Part shown: positions 8,292-15,883 of the stretch, piece by piece
Layout: each line of letters starts with the position of its first letter
Numbering within the stretch: position 1 is the first letter of the stretch
Source: Pseudomonadota bacterium
Lineage (GTDB): Bacteria > Pseudomonadota > Gammaproteobacteria > Steroidobacterales > Steroidobacteraceae
Direction of reading: 5' to 3'
Length of the DNA: 64,000 nt
NCBI GenBank assembly: GCA_963205255.1
Contig: CAUJIK010000037.1
Span: 1 to 64,000 of the forward strand
Translations under genes and position numbers: made by a program
Notes under the pieces: model-generated
What the model saw: only the letters and a program-made list of their open reading frames with translations
The model's database searches: none
Told to the model about the DNA's origin: nothing

Positions 8292-9836
8292 TCAGTCGGC
8301 GGATTCAGTCTGGGAGCCAGCGGCGGCATCACCGGCCAGCAGCGCATTGATATTTTCGCCATCCCAGTCCGGCGTGCTCTCCATCTGCGCCAGGACCCGC
8401 TGCGCGGCCTGCGCAATGCGGCCGCCGTGCGGATTGTAGGCAACCGCGCGCAGATTACCCTGAGCTTCCGGAAACTGCCTGCGCTTGATCAGTTCGGCCG
8501 CCAGCATCAGGCGCAGTGACGAATCAAAAGGCGCCAGCTCGGCCGCGCGGCGCAACCCGGCCATGGCATTCTCGCTGGGCTCCCGCTGCTGCGCCGCAAG
8601 GGTGAGATAGTTGTAGACCAGCGGAACCGGGTGATCCGGCTCCAGTTTGTTCAGAGCCAGAAAGGGCTCACGTGCCCGCATGTAGGCAGCGCCGTCATCC
8701 GGATCTTCGGCGGCCAGCAGGAACAATGACTGCCCTTTCTGGATATAGGCTCTGACCAATGACGGGTCCTGGGCCAGGGCCGCATCGGCGGCGGCTATCG
8801 CCTCCGCGTGGTTCCGCGCGTCGTGCTCGGCTTCGGCCAGCATGGCCAGAACGGCGGGATCCTGTGGATATCGCGCGGCGACGGCCCGGGCATCCGGCAG
8901 CAAGGCCTCCGCCTGTTCCAGATTGACACCAACGCGCGAGCGAATGTGAACCGGCATGGCAGCGGCTTCGGCCTCCCGAAGCCGTCTCACGACGACCACT
9001 CCAGTCTCCAGAATGTTCGCGGACAGCGTGAAAGCCAATATCCTCGATTTGCGCACGTAGGCATCCAGTTCCCTGTCGAGCGCACGCAGATCGCCGAAAG
9101 CTTCCCGGCCGGCATCCAGAGAAGTGCTTCCCTGGGACATCAGGCGCACATAGTTTCGCAGCTGCCCCTTGCGCCCCGTGTCGAACGTCAGATAGTGGAA
9201 CAGCAGCCAGCTCTTCCCGTAGAACGCATCGGATCCCTTGTCATCGCGCTTGGCATCGGTGTCGAGAAGCTCCGAAACCTTCACGTCGCGTGCATAGGAA
9301 AGCTCGCCGGCACGATGCATCGCAGGCCGGCCAATGCCCACTCTGCCGTCCGGAAAGAAGCTCGCCGAGGCGAAGAACTCCGCCCCACCCTCCGAATACC
9401 AGCGGGGCATCGCGAATGTACTGTTGGTCCACATGAAATGATGGGCATATTCATGCAGTAGCGCGATCATCGACTGATCCAGATCCATTGTGCCCGTCCT
9501 GATGTTGGGCACGATGGCCACGGAGCTGCCGGCACGCGGCACGTAAAACGCGCCGACATCCGCCGTGCGGTCACCGTAAAGCCTGCGAACCTCCGTCGAA
9601 TTCCGCACCACGAAGACCGTCACCCGGTTCGATGGGCTGGGAGTCTCGGTAGGCGTGTTCGTGACCACGCTGATCGCGGCATGGAAGCGCTCAAGCTGCT
9701 CGGAAAAGGTGCGAATGTCCCGTTCGCTGTCGTCGGCGTACACGACGAAATGCGGGCTCGAGGCCTCGAGCCATTCAGCGCGGGAAGCACCTGGCATCAA
9801 GGATGCAAACAGCACCGTCAGCAATGCCAGCCGCAC
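8292..9836 (-). CDS. Exported HExxH protein with C-terminal TPR repeats (DUF1570-like)
   Basis: A 514-residue protein with signal peptide (MRLALLTVLFASLMPGASRA). The N-terminal half (WLEASSPHFVVYADDS...) resembles peptidase-MA/DUF1570-like domains: ALLHEYAHHFMW supplies a zinc-binding HExxH and WYSEGGAEFFA a downstream glutamate, as in gluzincins. The C-terminal half contains helical pairs typical of tetratricopeptide repeats (AVLAMLAEAEHDARNHAEAIAAADAAL; LVRAYIQKGQSLFLLAAE). A periplasmic metalloprotease or a protein-interaction scaffold is possible; activity is not established for the family. It is 24 nt upstream of iorA, so the two may share a transcript, but no functional link is known. 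Confidence 0.75.
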   Translation of the reverse strand: MRLALLTVLFASLMPGASRAEWLEASSPHFVVYADDSERDIRTFSEQLERFHAAISVVTNTPTETPSPSNRVTVFVVRNSTEVRRLYGDRTADVGAFYVPRAGSSVAIVPNIRTGTMDLDQSMIALLHEYAHHFMWTNSTFAMPRWYSEGGAEFFASASFFPDGRVGIGRPAMHRAGELSYARDVKVSELLDTDAKRDDKGSDAFYGKSWLLFHYLTFDTGRKGQLRNYVRLMSQGSTSLDAGREAFGDLRALDRELDAYVRKSRILAFTLSANILETGVVVVRRLREAEAAAMPVHIRSRVGVNLEQAEALLPDARAVAARYPQDPAVLAMLAEAEHDARNHAEAIAAADAALAQDPSLVRAYIQKGQSLFLLAAEDPDDGAAYMRAREPFLALNKLEPDHPVPLVYNYLTLAAQQREPSENAMAGLRRAAELAPFDSSLRLMLAAELIKRRQFPEAQGNLRAVAYNPHGGRIAQAAQRVLAQMESTPDWDGENINALLAGDAAAGSQTESAD

Positions 9837-9914
9837 AGCTCCCCCTTCTCTGTTGGCTCAAATTACCGCCGATTGCCCTCCTGAGCAAATCAGGATGTCG
9901 GGACGCCCCTGAAC

Positions 9915-9948
9915 AAAAAAAGCCGGGATGCCCTTCGGCACCCCGGCA
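9915..9948 (-). terminator. Rho-independent terminator of the TonB receptor gene
   Basis: On the minus strand GCCGGGGTGCC-GAA-GGGCATCCCGGC forms a long GC stem (with one G-T and a slip) followed by TTTTTTTG. It lies 30 nt past the stop of the 986-residue TonB receptor. This is the clearest intrinsic terminator for a minus-strand gene in the window. Confidence 0.85.
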
Positions 9949-9977
9949 ATTTCAGCCACCGAACTCCGATCTATCTA

Positions 9978-12938
9978 TCAGAAGCGGTATTTGAGCGACG
10001 CACCGATCATGCGCGGACGCATGTGCATTTCGGTCGTCGTCAGGGAGTCCTGACCATGCGCCAGGCCCGTCAGGTCCATGGAGTTGGTCAGGTTCTGCGC
10101 GAACACCTGCATGTCGAGGTCCGGCGTCAGCTTCACGCCCGCGCGGGCATTCACTGAACGCACCGCGTTGGCCCGGTGGGTGATCGGGTCATGCGTGCTG
10201 ACACCCGCACCCGGGTTGCGGTCGTACCCGCCCGCGTACTGGTAGTCGACGCGCACAAAGCCGCCCTTGCCAAACGTCAGGAAGTCGTACTGCACGCCGG
10301 CCGACACGGTCAGGTCCGGCACACCGACATTGTCGCCCTTGTTCATCAGCAGGGCTCCCGACGACGGATTCCTCACATCGTCCGCGAACTCAGCCTTGTT
10401 GTAGCCGAACGCGCCATTGAGCAGGAAGGATCCGAAGCGGGCATTCGCCTGCACATCCACTCCCTGCGACACGGCATGACCGGCGTTGTTGACGAAGGCG
10501 AAGCCGCAACGCAGCCCCATGTTGAACTGCATGTCCTTCCAGTCGATGTAGAACACGCTGGTGTTGATCTGCACGCGGCCGCCCACGCGGCTCTTCAGGC
10601 CAGCCTCATAGCTCACCACCGTGTCGCCCTTGAAGGTCTTCGGCACACCGATGCCCGTCAGGCCAAGGTCAGCCAGATCCTGCGCGCAGGTGCCGGGCGG
10701 CACCGCCGGGTTCACGCCGCCGGCCCGGAAACCCTCCGAGTAGGTCGCGTAGGCCAGGTTGTTCGGCGTGAACTGCCAGGACACACCCAGCTTCGGGCTG
10801 ACCGGCTTCTCCTTCGCTTCCAGGTGCGTGTACTGGAACGGGCAATCCGCCGCCGTCGGGCAGCCAGCCAGATTGGTCGCCATCGCCCGCAGATCGAACG
10901 GATCGGTGATCGGCGTGAAGCCGGTGCTGGTCGTGCTCGCCGAATTGGCGGCCAGACCGGCATCCGTCGCCGGCACGAAACCCGCCGGGTTGGTATCACT
11001 GGTTCCCGCCAGCGGAATGCCGGCAACCGCACCGCCGTACGTCTGGTCGAAGGTCTGCCTGTAGTCCGTCAGGCGGACGCCGGCCGTCACCTTCAGGGTC
11101 TCGGTGAACGCGAAGGTCAGTTCGCCGAACACCGCCATTTCCTTCTCGCGCAGCCAGATCTCGCGATCGGAGATGTCGCCCATGTCGGCCGCCGCATACG
11201 TGCCATTGGGCATCTGCACCAGCGAGGTCTGGTAGAAGCCGCCAGTCATGGAGAGGTCGGCCGGAAGGTACTGGTTGCCGACGATCCAGGCCTCGGGCAT
11301 GCCACGGAAGCGCAACGACATCTGGTCTTCGTTCGAGTGCTCGGCGCCATGCATGTGGATCTTCGAGTCATTGAAATACAGACCGCCGATCCACGACAGC
11401 CGCGACTCGCCGGGCTGCGACGAGAAACGCAGCTCCTGGGTGATGGCGTTGCGATTGTTGAAGTAGTAGTAGTAGGAATAGCTGTCCGGCATGCCCGGGA
11501 AGTAGTCAGCATTCAGATAGCACGTCGTCGCTGTCGGAGACTTGGCGTTGTACGGGTACTCGCAGGGCTGCGTGCCCAGCAGACGGCGCGGCATCACGCG
11601 GCCCGAGGCGCCGCCGCCGTTGAAACGCATGCCGCTGGTCCGGTCCTTGGTGTAGCTGGTCACCGACTTGATCGCGATGCTGTCGCCGTCGAAATCGAAG
11701 GTCAGGGTCGGCAGGTCGATCTTCGTGGTACGCGGCGAATTCACGTAGTGCACGTTTTCAGTGGTGTAGTAACGGCCGTTGGCCGAGTCGAACTTCAGCG
11801 TTTCGAACCACGGCTGCGCAGCCTGGGTAAACGCCGGCATGACGGTGTTCGGGAAGGAGAACACCACGCCGCCGGAAGTGACGCAGGCCGACTGGGCAGC
11901 CGTCTGGTTCAGTGTGCACGAGGGATACATGCCGGCGGCCATGGTCACGCCGCTGACACCCGGAGCAGCGCCGGCCCGCGTGGTGCCGGCAGGCACGGTG
12001 CCAGCGGCAATGGCGGCGTCCAGTTGCGCCTGCGTACCGAAGAAGCCCATCGTGCCGCCATTGCGGATCAGGCCACCGGCGAAGTTGATCTCCGGCAGGC
12101 CGGTACGCTCACCACCGCTGTTGGTGTCGTTCGCGTACTCGTAGCCATTGTAGAAGGCAGGCGTCACCGACCACTTGTCGTTGATCTGGTATTTGCCCGT
12201 CAGACGCACCGAACGCGCTTCCGACCAGTTGTAGTTGCTGGCGAACTGATGACCGTCGTACTTGGAGTAGGCGTCCATCCATCCGCCGGACTTGCGGCTG
12301 ATGGCGGCGACGCGCACACCCAGCTTGTCCTCGATCAGCGGCAGGCCGAATGCGCCCGCGAGCTCGTGGCCCGGGCCGCCGCCGTCGACCATGTTGTATT
12401 CGATGCTGGCCTGGCCCGACTTCTCGGTGAGGCTTGGCGTCGGCGTGATGAAGCGCACCGTGCCGCCCTGCGAGGAGCCGCCATAGAGCGTGCCCTGCGG
12501 GCCGCGCAGCACTTCGACTCGCTCCAGGTCGAACAGCTGCGGGAACGGCGAGCCGTTGCCGGTGATCAGACCGTTGATGTTGCGCCGCTGCAGGGGCGAA
12601 TCATCAAGGTAGACGCCGGTGGTCGGCGACCCCACGGTCGCGCCGTTTCCACCGATGCCGCGAATGGTGATATTCGGGTTGCCCTCGCCGCCGGAACGGC
12701 TGAAAGTCATTCCAGGCACTGTGCGAGAGAGGTCAGCGACATCCTTGATGCCCTGATTGTCGATGGCCTCCTGGGTGATGGCCGTCACCGCCATCGCCAC
12801 CCTGTTGACCGTGGACGTCTGGCGCGTGGAGGTGACAACCACCTCTTCGAGCGTATCCTGCTCCTGGGCCTGAACCTGAGCTGCAAGACCCATGCTTGCA
12901 GCAGACGCAATGATTCCGATTGCCAATACAGGTTTCAT
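9978..12938 (-). CDS. TonB-dependent outer-membrane receptor, 986 residues
   Basis: Full-length TonB-dependent receptor. A Sec signal (MKPVLAIGIIASAASMGLAA) is followed by a TonB-box-like DTLEEVVVTSTRQ, a plug domain (VPGMTFSRSGGEGNPNITIRG, GVYLDDSP, LERVEVLRGPQGTLYGGSSQ) and a 22-strand-type barrel ending MIGASLKYRF with terminal Phe. Several long loops carry extra Cys residues (MYPSCTLNQTAAQSACV; TQPCEYPYNAKSPTATTCYL). The signature is that of the large receptors seen in Sphingomonadales, Caulobacter and Steroidobacter for plant-, steroid- or aromatic-type substrates; the ligand is not determinable here. Start ATG has a strong AGGGGG Shine-Dalgarno. It is divergent from a pair of exported CxPHG proteins. 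Confidence 0.93.
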   Translation of the reverse strand: MKPVLAIGIIASAASMGLAAQVQAQEQDTLEEVVVTSTRQTSTVNRVAMAVTAITQEAIDNQGIKDVADLSRTVPGMTFSRSGGEGNPNITIRGIGGNGATVGSPTTGVYLDDSPLQRRNINGLITGNGSPFPQLFDLERVEVLRGPQGTLYGGSSQGGTVRFITPTPSLTEKSGQASIEYNMVDGGGPGHELAGAFGLPLIEDKLGVRVAAISRKSGGWMDAYSKYDGHQFASNYNWSEARSVRLTGKYQINDKWSVTPAFYNGYEYANDTNSGGERTGLPEINFAGGLIRNGGTMGFFGTQAQLDAAIAAGTVPAGTTRAGAAPGVSGVTMAAGMYPSCTLNQTAAQSACVTSGGVVFSFPNTVMPAFTQAAQPWFETLKFDSANGRYYTTENVHYVNSPRTTKIDLPTLTFDFDGDSIAIKSVTSYTKDRTSGMRFNGGGASGRVMPRRLLGTQPCEYPYNAKSPTATTCYLNADYFPGMPDSYSYYYYFNNRNAITQELRFSSQPGESRLSWIGGLYFNDSKIHMHGAEHSNEDQMSLRFRGMPEAWIVGNQYLPADLSMTGGFYQTSLVQMPNGTYAAADMGDISDREIWLREKEMAVFGELTFAFTETLKVTAGVRLTDYRQTFDQTYGGAVAGIPLAGTSDTNPAGFVPATDAGLAANSASTTSTGFTPITDPFDLRAMATNLAGCPTAADCPFQYTHLEAKEKPVSPKLGVSWQFTPNNLAYATYSEGFRAGGVNPAVPPGTCAQDLADLGLTGIGVPKTFKGDTVVSYEAGLKSRVGGRVQINTSVFYIDWKDMQFNMGLRCGFAFVNNAGHAVSQGVDVQANARFGSFLLNGAFGYNKAEFADDVRNPSSGALLMNKGDNVGVPDLTVSAGVQYDFLTFGKGGFVRVDYQYAGGYDRNPGAGVSTHDPITHRANAVRSVNARAGVKLTPDLDMQVFAQNLTNSMDLTGLAHGQDSLTTTEMHMRPRMIGASLKYRF

Positions 12939-13285
12939 TGAAATCCCCCTTAGACGTTTGGTTTTCTACACGAGCACAGGTACGCAGTACGCTGGTGGCG
13001 CACTGCGATACCGGAATTCATCTGCTTGTTGCGGAGCGACGCCAATACCGACGGCATTCCTGAGACTGCTGCGCATGCTCCCTCACACCCTGGCCCCGCG
13101 GGTTCGGACTACCTGCGCGCGTACAACTGTGGTGGGGAACTGACAAGCTCACCCCCAAGCCATCGGCACTCCAGAAGACTGACCCCAACTACTCTCTATT
13201 TTTGATTTTGAGTAATAATATTTATACCATAAAAACTATGCCAAACAACTACCAGAGTGCGCGATCGCCTTCCTGAGAAGGAGCG

Positions 13286-13315
13286 CCGCACACAGAGCTG
13301 CCGCACACAGAGCTG
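13286..13315. repeat. Perfect tandem duplication of 15 bp
   Basis: CCGCACACAGAGCTG occurs twice, head to tail, with no spacer, just upstream of the candidate -35 box of the CxPHG gene pair. It is visible directly. It could alter promoter spacing or upstream-element activity, or simply be a slippage product. Confidence 0.9.
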
Positions 13316-13319
13316 TTGC

Positions 13320-13347
13320 TTGTCATCATTTTTTCTACTCATATAGT
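13320..13347 (+). promoter_or_regulatory. Sigma-70-type promoter for the CxPHG gene pair
   Basis: TTGTCA, a 16-nt spacer and TATAGT form a good -35/-10 pair. The predicted start near 13354 gives a leader of about 50 nt before the GTG at 13403, whose GGGGGA Shine-Dalgarno is at 13392. This placement also argues against the far upstream TTG used in the ORF track. Confidence 0.55.
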
Positions 13348-13402
13348 GATGAGTAGCGAAAATGGAACGAACCAAGAATCACACATGCCGTGGGGGATCA
13401 AA

Positions 13403-14182
13403 GTGAAGGCACGCATCGCATTACTGACACTGGCTGTCATCGGAAGCAGTTCCATGACGGCCAACGCCCAACAGGCCGGCGCAAATCTGTATCGTCCGGC
13501 ACCTCCTCTTCCCGAGCCCATCTACCGCGCACAGCGCTCTTCCATGGAAGACAAGCGCGATCTGTCCGGCGTGTGGTCCATCCGGGACTACAACCGCCGC
13601 TTCCGCACCCCGACGGGCACGCTGCCGCCGCTGACCGCCAAGGGCAAAGCCGACCTCGATGTACGCATCAAGGCCGAAACCGACGGCACCCCGATGGCCG
13701 ACGCCTCCGCCTACTGCTGGCCGCACGGAATTCCGCGCGTGATGAACTCGCCGTATCCCATCCAGTTCATCCATTCACCGGGCAAGATCACCATCGTTCA
13801 CGAGGTGGCGCACAACATCCGTCAGATCCGCATGGATCAGCCCATGCCTGAGAAAGTGCCGACCAGCTTCCTCGGCTACTCCGTGGGCCGTTGGGATGGC
13901 GACACGCTGGTGATCGAGACCAAGGGCACCGATCCGCGCACCTGGATCGACGAGGAAGGCATCATCCATTCCGATCAGCTCTACACGATCGAACGCATCC
14001 GCAAGACCGAGAACGGGGAAAACCTGGAGAACGAAGTAACCATCATCGATCCGGTGTACTTCACCCGTCCGTGGGTCAAGAAGATCAACTACGCCTGGCG
14101 CCCGGACCTTCGCATACAGGAATACGTGTGCGAAGAGAACAACCGCAACCACCCCGAAGACGGCTTCACCGTAGCCAAGTGA
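13403..14182 (+). CDS. Exported CxPHG-motif protein of unknown function, paralogue 1
   Basis: Secreted protein of about 259 residues. After a signal peptide (KARIALLTLAVIGSSSMTANAQQ) come LSGVWSIRD, CWPHGIPRVMNSPYPIQ, WDGDTLVIETKGT, IIHSDQLYTIERI, IDPVYFTRPW and a C-terminal EYVCEENNRN. The same set of motifs recurs in the next gene, so the two are paralogues. I recognise this layout from uncharacterised exported proteins of oligotrophic Proteobacteria and Acidobacteria; no activity is known. The two conserved Cys (in CxPHG and EYVC) could form a disulfide. GTG at 13403 is chosen for its GGGGGA SD at 5-nt spacing; ATG at 13385 is the alternative. Likely co-transcribed with the next gene, 14 nt away. 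Confidence 0.75.
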   Translation: MKARIALLTLAVIGSSSMTANAQQAGANLYRPAPPLPEPIYRAQRSSMEDKRDLSGVWSIRDYNRRFRTPTGTLPPLTAKGKADLDVRIKAETDGTPMADASAYCWPHGIPRVMNSPYPIQFIHSPGKITIVHEVAHNIRQIRMDQPMPEKVPTSFLGYSVGRWDGDTLVIETKGTDPRTWIDEEGIIHSDQLYTIERIRKTENGENLENEVTIIDPVYFTRPWVKKINYAWRPDLRIQEYVCEENNRNHPEDGFTVAK

Positions 14183-14196
14183 CCAGGAAAGAAACC

Positions 14197-14877
14197 ATGC
14201 TCAAGAAAATGTCTGTGACATTCCTGGCCTGCGCGGCGCTGGCCATTCCCCTGATGGCGCAAGGCGCGCCCTCCCTGGCCGGCATCTGGATAGTCGACGG
14301 AGACATGTCCACGGTGAAAACCATCGATGGCAAGCTGCCGCCGTTCAAGGCCGAGGCCAGGCGCCAATACAACGCCGCGATCGCCGCCCGCAAAGCCGGC
14401 AAGACCACCGATCCGGTGGCCCAATGCCTGCCGCACGGCCTGCCCCGCCTGATGTTTGCCCCGTATCCGTTCGAGATCCTGGAAGAGCCCAAGCAGATCT
14501 CTTTCATCCACGAAGCCCAGCACATGCCGCGCCTGGTCTACCTGGGTGAAAAGCTGCCGTCCATGGACGATCTGGATCGCAACTGGATGGGCCAGTCCGC
14601 AGGCAACTGGGACGGCGACACGCTGGTAGTGGATTCGGCCGGCTTCAACAGCGAGACCACTCTCGACCGCGCCGGCATCCCCCACTCCGAGGATCTGGTG
14701 ATCCAGGAGCGCTTCAGCCTGAAGGATGGCGGCAGGATCCTCGAGAACGAGATCACCATCACCGACCCGCAAACCTTCACAAGGCCATGGAAGACCAAGG
14801 CGAGGTTCAAGAAGATGGACTCGTCCTACTGGCTCAAGGAATACGTCTGCACCGACAAGAACCCGGAAGCAGGCTAA
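14197..14877 (+). CDS. Exported CxPHG-motif protein of unknown function, paralogue 2
   Basis: 226 residues, with signal peptide MLKKMSVTFLACAALAIPLMAQGA. It repeats the motifs of its upstream neighbour: LAGIWIVDG, CLPHGLPRLMFAPYPFE, WDGDTLVVDSAGF, IPHSEDLVIQERF, ITDPQTFTRPW and EYVCTDKN. The ORF track starts in the upstream gene; ATG at 14197 follows AGGAAAG by a good distance. The pair sits divergent to a TonB receptor and ends at a long hairpin, so it looks like a bicistronic unit of periplasmic or outer-membrane-associated proteins. A role with the receptor is inference from position only. Confidence 0.8.
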   Translation: MLKKMSVTFLACAALAIPLMAQGAPSLAGIWIVDGDMSTVKTIDGKLPPFKAEARRQYNAAIAARKAGKTTDPVAQCLPHGLPRLMFAPYPFEILEEPKQISFIHEAQHMPRLVYLGEKLPSMDDLDRNWMGQSAGNWDGDTLVVDSAGFNSETTLDRAGIPHSEDLVIQERFSLKDGGRILENEITITDPQTFTRPWKTKARFKKMDSSYWLKEYVCTDKNPEAG

Positions 14878-14885
14878 AACGGCGA

Positions 14886-14933
14886 GCAGCGGAGCGGTGC
14901 GGCCCCAGGGAGGGGGCAGTGCCGCTCCGCTGC
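14886..14933 (+). terminator. Long hairpin after the CxPHG gene pair
   Basis: GCAGCGGAGCGG and CCGCTCCGCTGC form a perfect 12-bp stem, extended inward by GCCCC/GGGGC. It begins 9 nt after the stop of the second CxPHG gene. No T-run follows, so termination may be Rho-assisted or the hairpin may stabilise the 3' end. Confidence 0.55.
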
Positions 14934-14951
14934 GAACCCTCATGAAGCGTT

Positions 14952-14984
14952 TGGTGGACGGGCGAGATTCGAACCGGCCCGCCC
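14952..14984 (-). other. tRNA-minihelix-like element (acceptor stem + T-arm + ACCA)
   Basis: On the minus strand the 33 nt read GGGCGGG, CCGG, TTCGAAT, CTCG, CCCGTCC, ACCA. GGGCGGG and CCCGTCC pair over 7 bp (one G-T) like an acceptor stem. CCGG/CTCG make a short imperfect T-stem around a canonical TTCGAAT T-loop, and the molecule ends in discriminator A and CCA. The D and anticodon arms are absent, so this is not a functional tRNA. It starts 25 nt past the parE stop, in the same orientation as tRNA-Ser at the other end of the insert. A deleted tRNA relic or an attachment-site copy are the two simplest readings. Confidence 0.55.
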
Positions 14985-15009
14985 CCGCCCAATACCCTGC
15001 GGCTGCGCG

Positions 15010-15300
15010 CTACAAGTGCAACGAAGTGAGCATGCGCTCGTGCAGGATGCGAATGACGGCGATGCCGTAGTCCGTGGTGATGTAGTAGATGAAATGATGC
15101 TCCGCTGCCCGGCGCCGGTATCCCGGACGGACATGTCCGCAGTCCTGCCCTTGTGACGGCGCTTCAGCGAGGATTGCGCAAGCATCTTCGAGCACCCGCG
15201 CGTAGTTCACGGCCTGCTCCAGTCCCCATTCCCTCACGGTGTAGTCGAAGATGCCGTCCAGGTCGTCCTGAGCGGCAAGACTCAGGCGATATTCGGCCAC
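15010..15300 (-). CDS. parE: ParE-family toxin
   Basis: A 96-residue RelE/ParE-superfamily toxin. The N-terminus AEYRLSLAAQDDLDGIFDYTVREWGLEQAVNY and the C-terminal HHFIYYITTDYGIAVIRILHERM are the ParE pattern. ParE toxins poison DNA gyrase and are neutralised by ParD. It lies 6 nt downstream of parD in the usual antitoxin-first order and is presumably co-transcribed. Length is normal, with no frameshift, so the system is probably intact. Confidence 0.9.
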   Translation of the reverse strand: MAEYRLSLAAQDDLDGIFDYTVREWGLEQAVNYARVLEDACAILAEAPSQGQDCGHVRPGYRRRAAEHHFIYYITTDYGIAVIRILHERMLTSLHL

Positions 15301-15306
15301 GGGCGG

Positions 15307-15555
15307 TCAGCCGCCGTGTTGGGCCACTTTCCGACGCGTAAACGCTGCGAAATTGAACGACTGTGGTTCGCCGCTGCGCTCACCATCAATCAGCGCCTGA
15401 CGCAACGCCTCGACCTGCCCGGCACGCTCCTGCTCACGACGGATGAGGTCGCGGATCAACTCACTATCGTTGGTGAAGCGCCCCGCCTGCACTTGGGCGG
15501 CGATCCAAGCGTCCTGTGTCTCGGTCACAGTGATGGTCTTGCGCACGGTGCTCAT
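15307..15555 (-). CDS. parD: ParD-family antitoxin
   Basis: An 82-residue antitoxin. The N-terminal ribbon-helix-helix (TVRKTITVTETQDAWIAAQV) binds DNA as a dimer and represses its own operon. The disordered C-terminal part (ALIDGERSGEPQSFNFAAFTRRK) should wrap the ParE toxin. ATG at 15555 (MSTVRK) is chosen over the upstream TTG; it has GGAGGG about 11 nt before. Upstream are a good promoter and a 10-bp inverted repeat that overlaps the -35 box, fitting autoregulation. Confidence 0.9.
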   Translation of the reverse strand: MSTVRKTITVTETQDAWIAAQVQAGRFTNDSELIRDLIRREQERAGQVEALRQALIDGERSGEPQSFNFAAFTRRKVAQHGG

Positions 15556-15623
15556 GGCTTGGCGACCCTCCAACAATCAAATGGCCGAATCAACTGCTGC
15601 AATCGACAGCAAATGCGTAGATC

Positions 15624-15652
15624 ATCATACTATTTCATACTTTCCAAGGCAA
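15624..15652 (-). promoter_or_regulatory. parDE promoter
   Basis: Read on the minus strand: TTGCCT, a 17-nt spacer and TATGAT (5 of 6 to TATAAT). Transcription would begin near 15617, about 60 nt before parD. The -35 box lies in one arm of the inverted repeat at 15641-15682, so ParD or ParDE binding there would block RNA polymerase. Confidence 0.6.
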
Positions 15653-15682
15653 ATGCCGTACGCATGTCGTACGCCTTGGAAA
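15641..15682. repeat. 10-bp inverted repeat, candidate ParD operator
   Basis: TTTCCAAGGC and GCCTTGGAAA are perfect inverted copies separated by 22 nt, and inside them GTACG and CGTAC form a second pair of arms. The nested palindromes overlap the parDE -35 region. Autoregulatory operators of ribbon-helix-helix antitoxins are usually palindromes in just this place. A recombination site is the alternative. Confidence 0.6.
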
Positions 15683-15883
15683 ACATAAAGCGGTCTTTGC
15701 CACCCTTCCGCTATAGAAAACTGCTTGCCTGCTCAAGAGCACCTTGGCCGATGATCAATAAACGCCTGGATGCGCAGACAAGAAACAGCGGCATGATGAC
15801 TACTATGTTCCCCAAGAAACGCCGACCAACAGGATTGTTCTATCCACTTCGCATCAAGGGCACTTTCCGCCAGAGGACATAGC

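Larger units (their letters stand above)
12939..13402. other. Divergent intergenic region, AT-rich core
   Basis: 464 nt without a convincing gene between the TonB receptor and the CxPHG pair. It holds an AT-rich core around 13195-13250 (ATTTTTGATTTTGAG...), a tandem 15-bp duplication at 13286 and a good promoter for the rightward genes at 13320. The short ORFs here are not supported. No promoter for the receptor was clear enough to list. Confidence 0.6.
15556..15883. other. Low-GC intergenic region between parD and the HEPN-like gene
   Basis: About 330 nt with no credible gene; ORFs crossing it are antisense to parD or lack any family features. It holds the leftward parDE promoter and inverted repeat. 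The 60-nt line beginning at 15601 has 23 G/C, far below the window's coding regions. The rightward gene at 15884 presumably has its promoter in the right half, but no -35/-10 pair stood out. Confidence 0.6.

Noticed and set aside
11458-11485. GTAGTAGTAGTAGG microsatellite-like repeat
   Set aside because: In frame within the TonB receptor, coding a Tyr run in a loop; unremarkable without strain comparison.
10176-12941. 921-residue plus-strand ORF
   Set aside because: Exactly antisense to the TonB receptor and made of Arg/His/Gly-rich low-complexity protein; a GC-bias shadow.
13195-13250. AT-rich stretch as a replication origin or unwinding element
   Set aside because: No DnaA boxes or iterons around it; better explained as promoter DNA.
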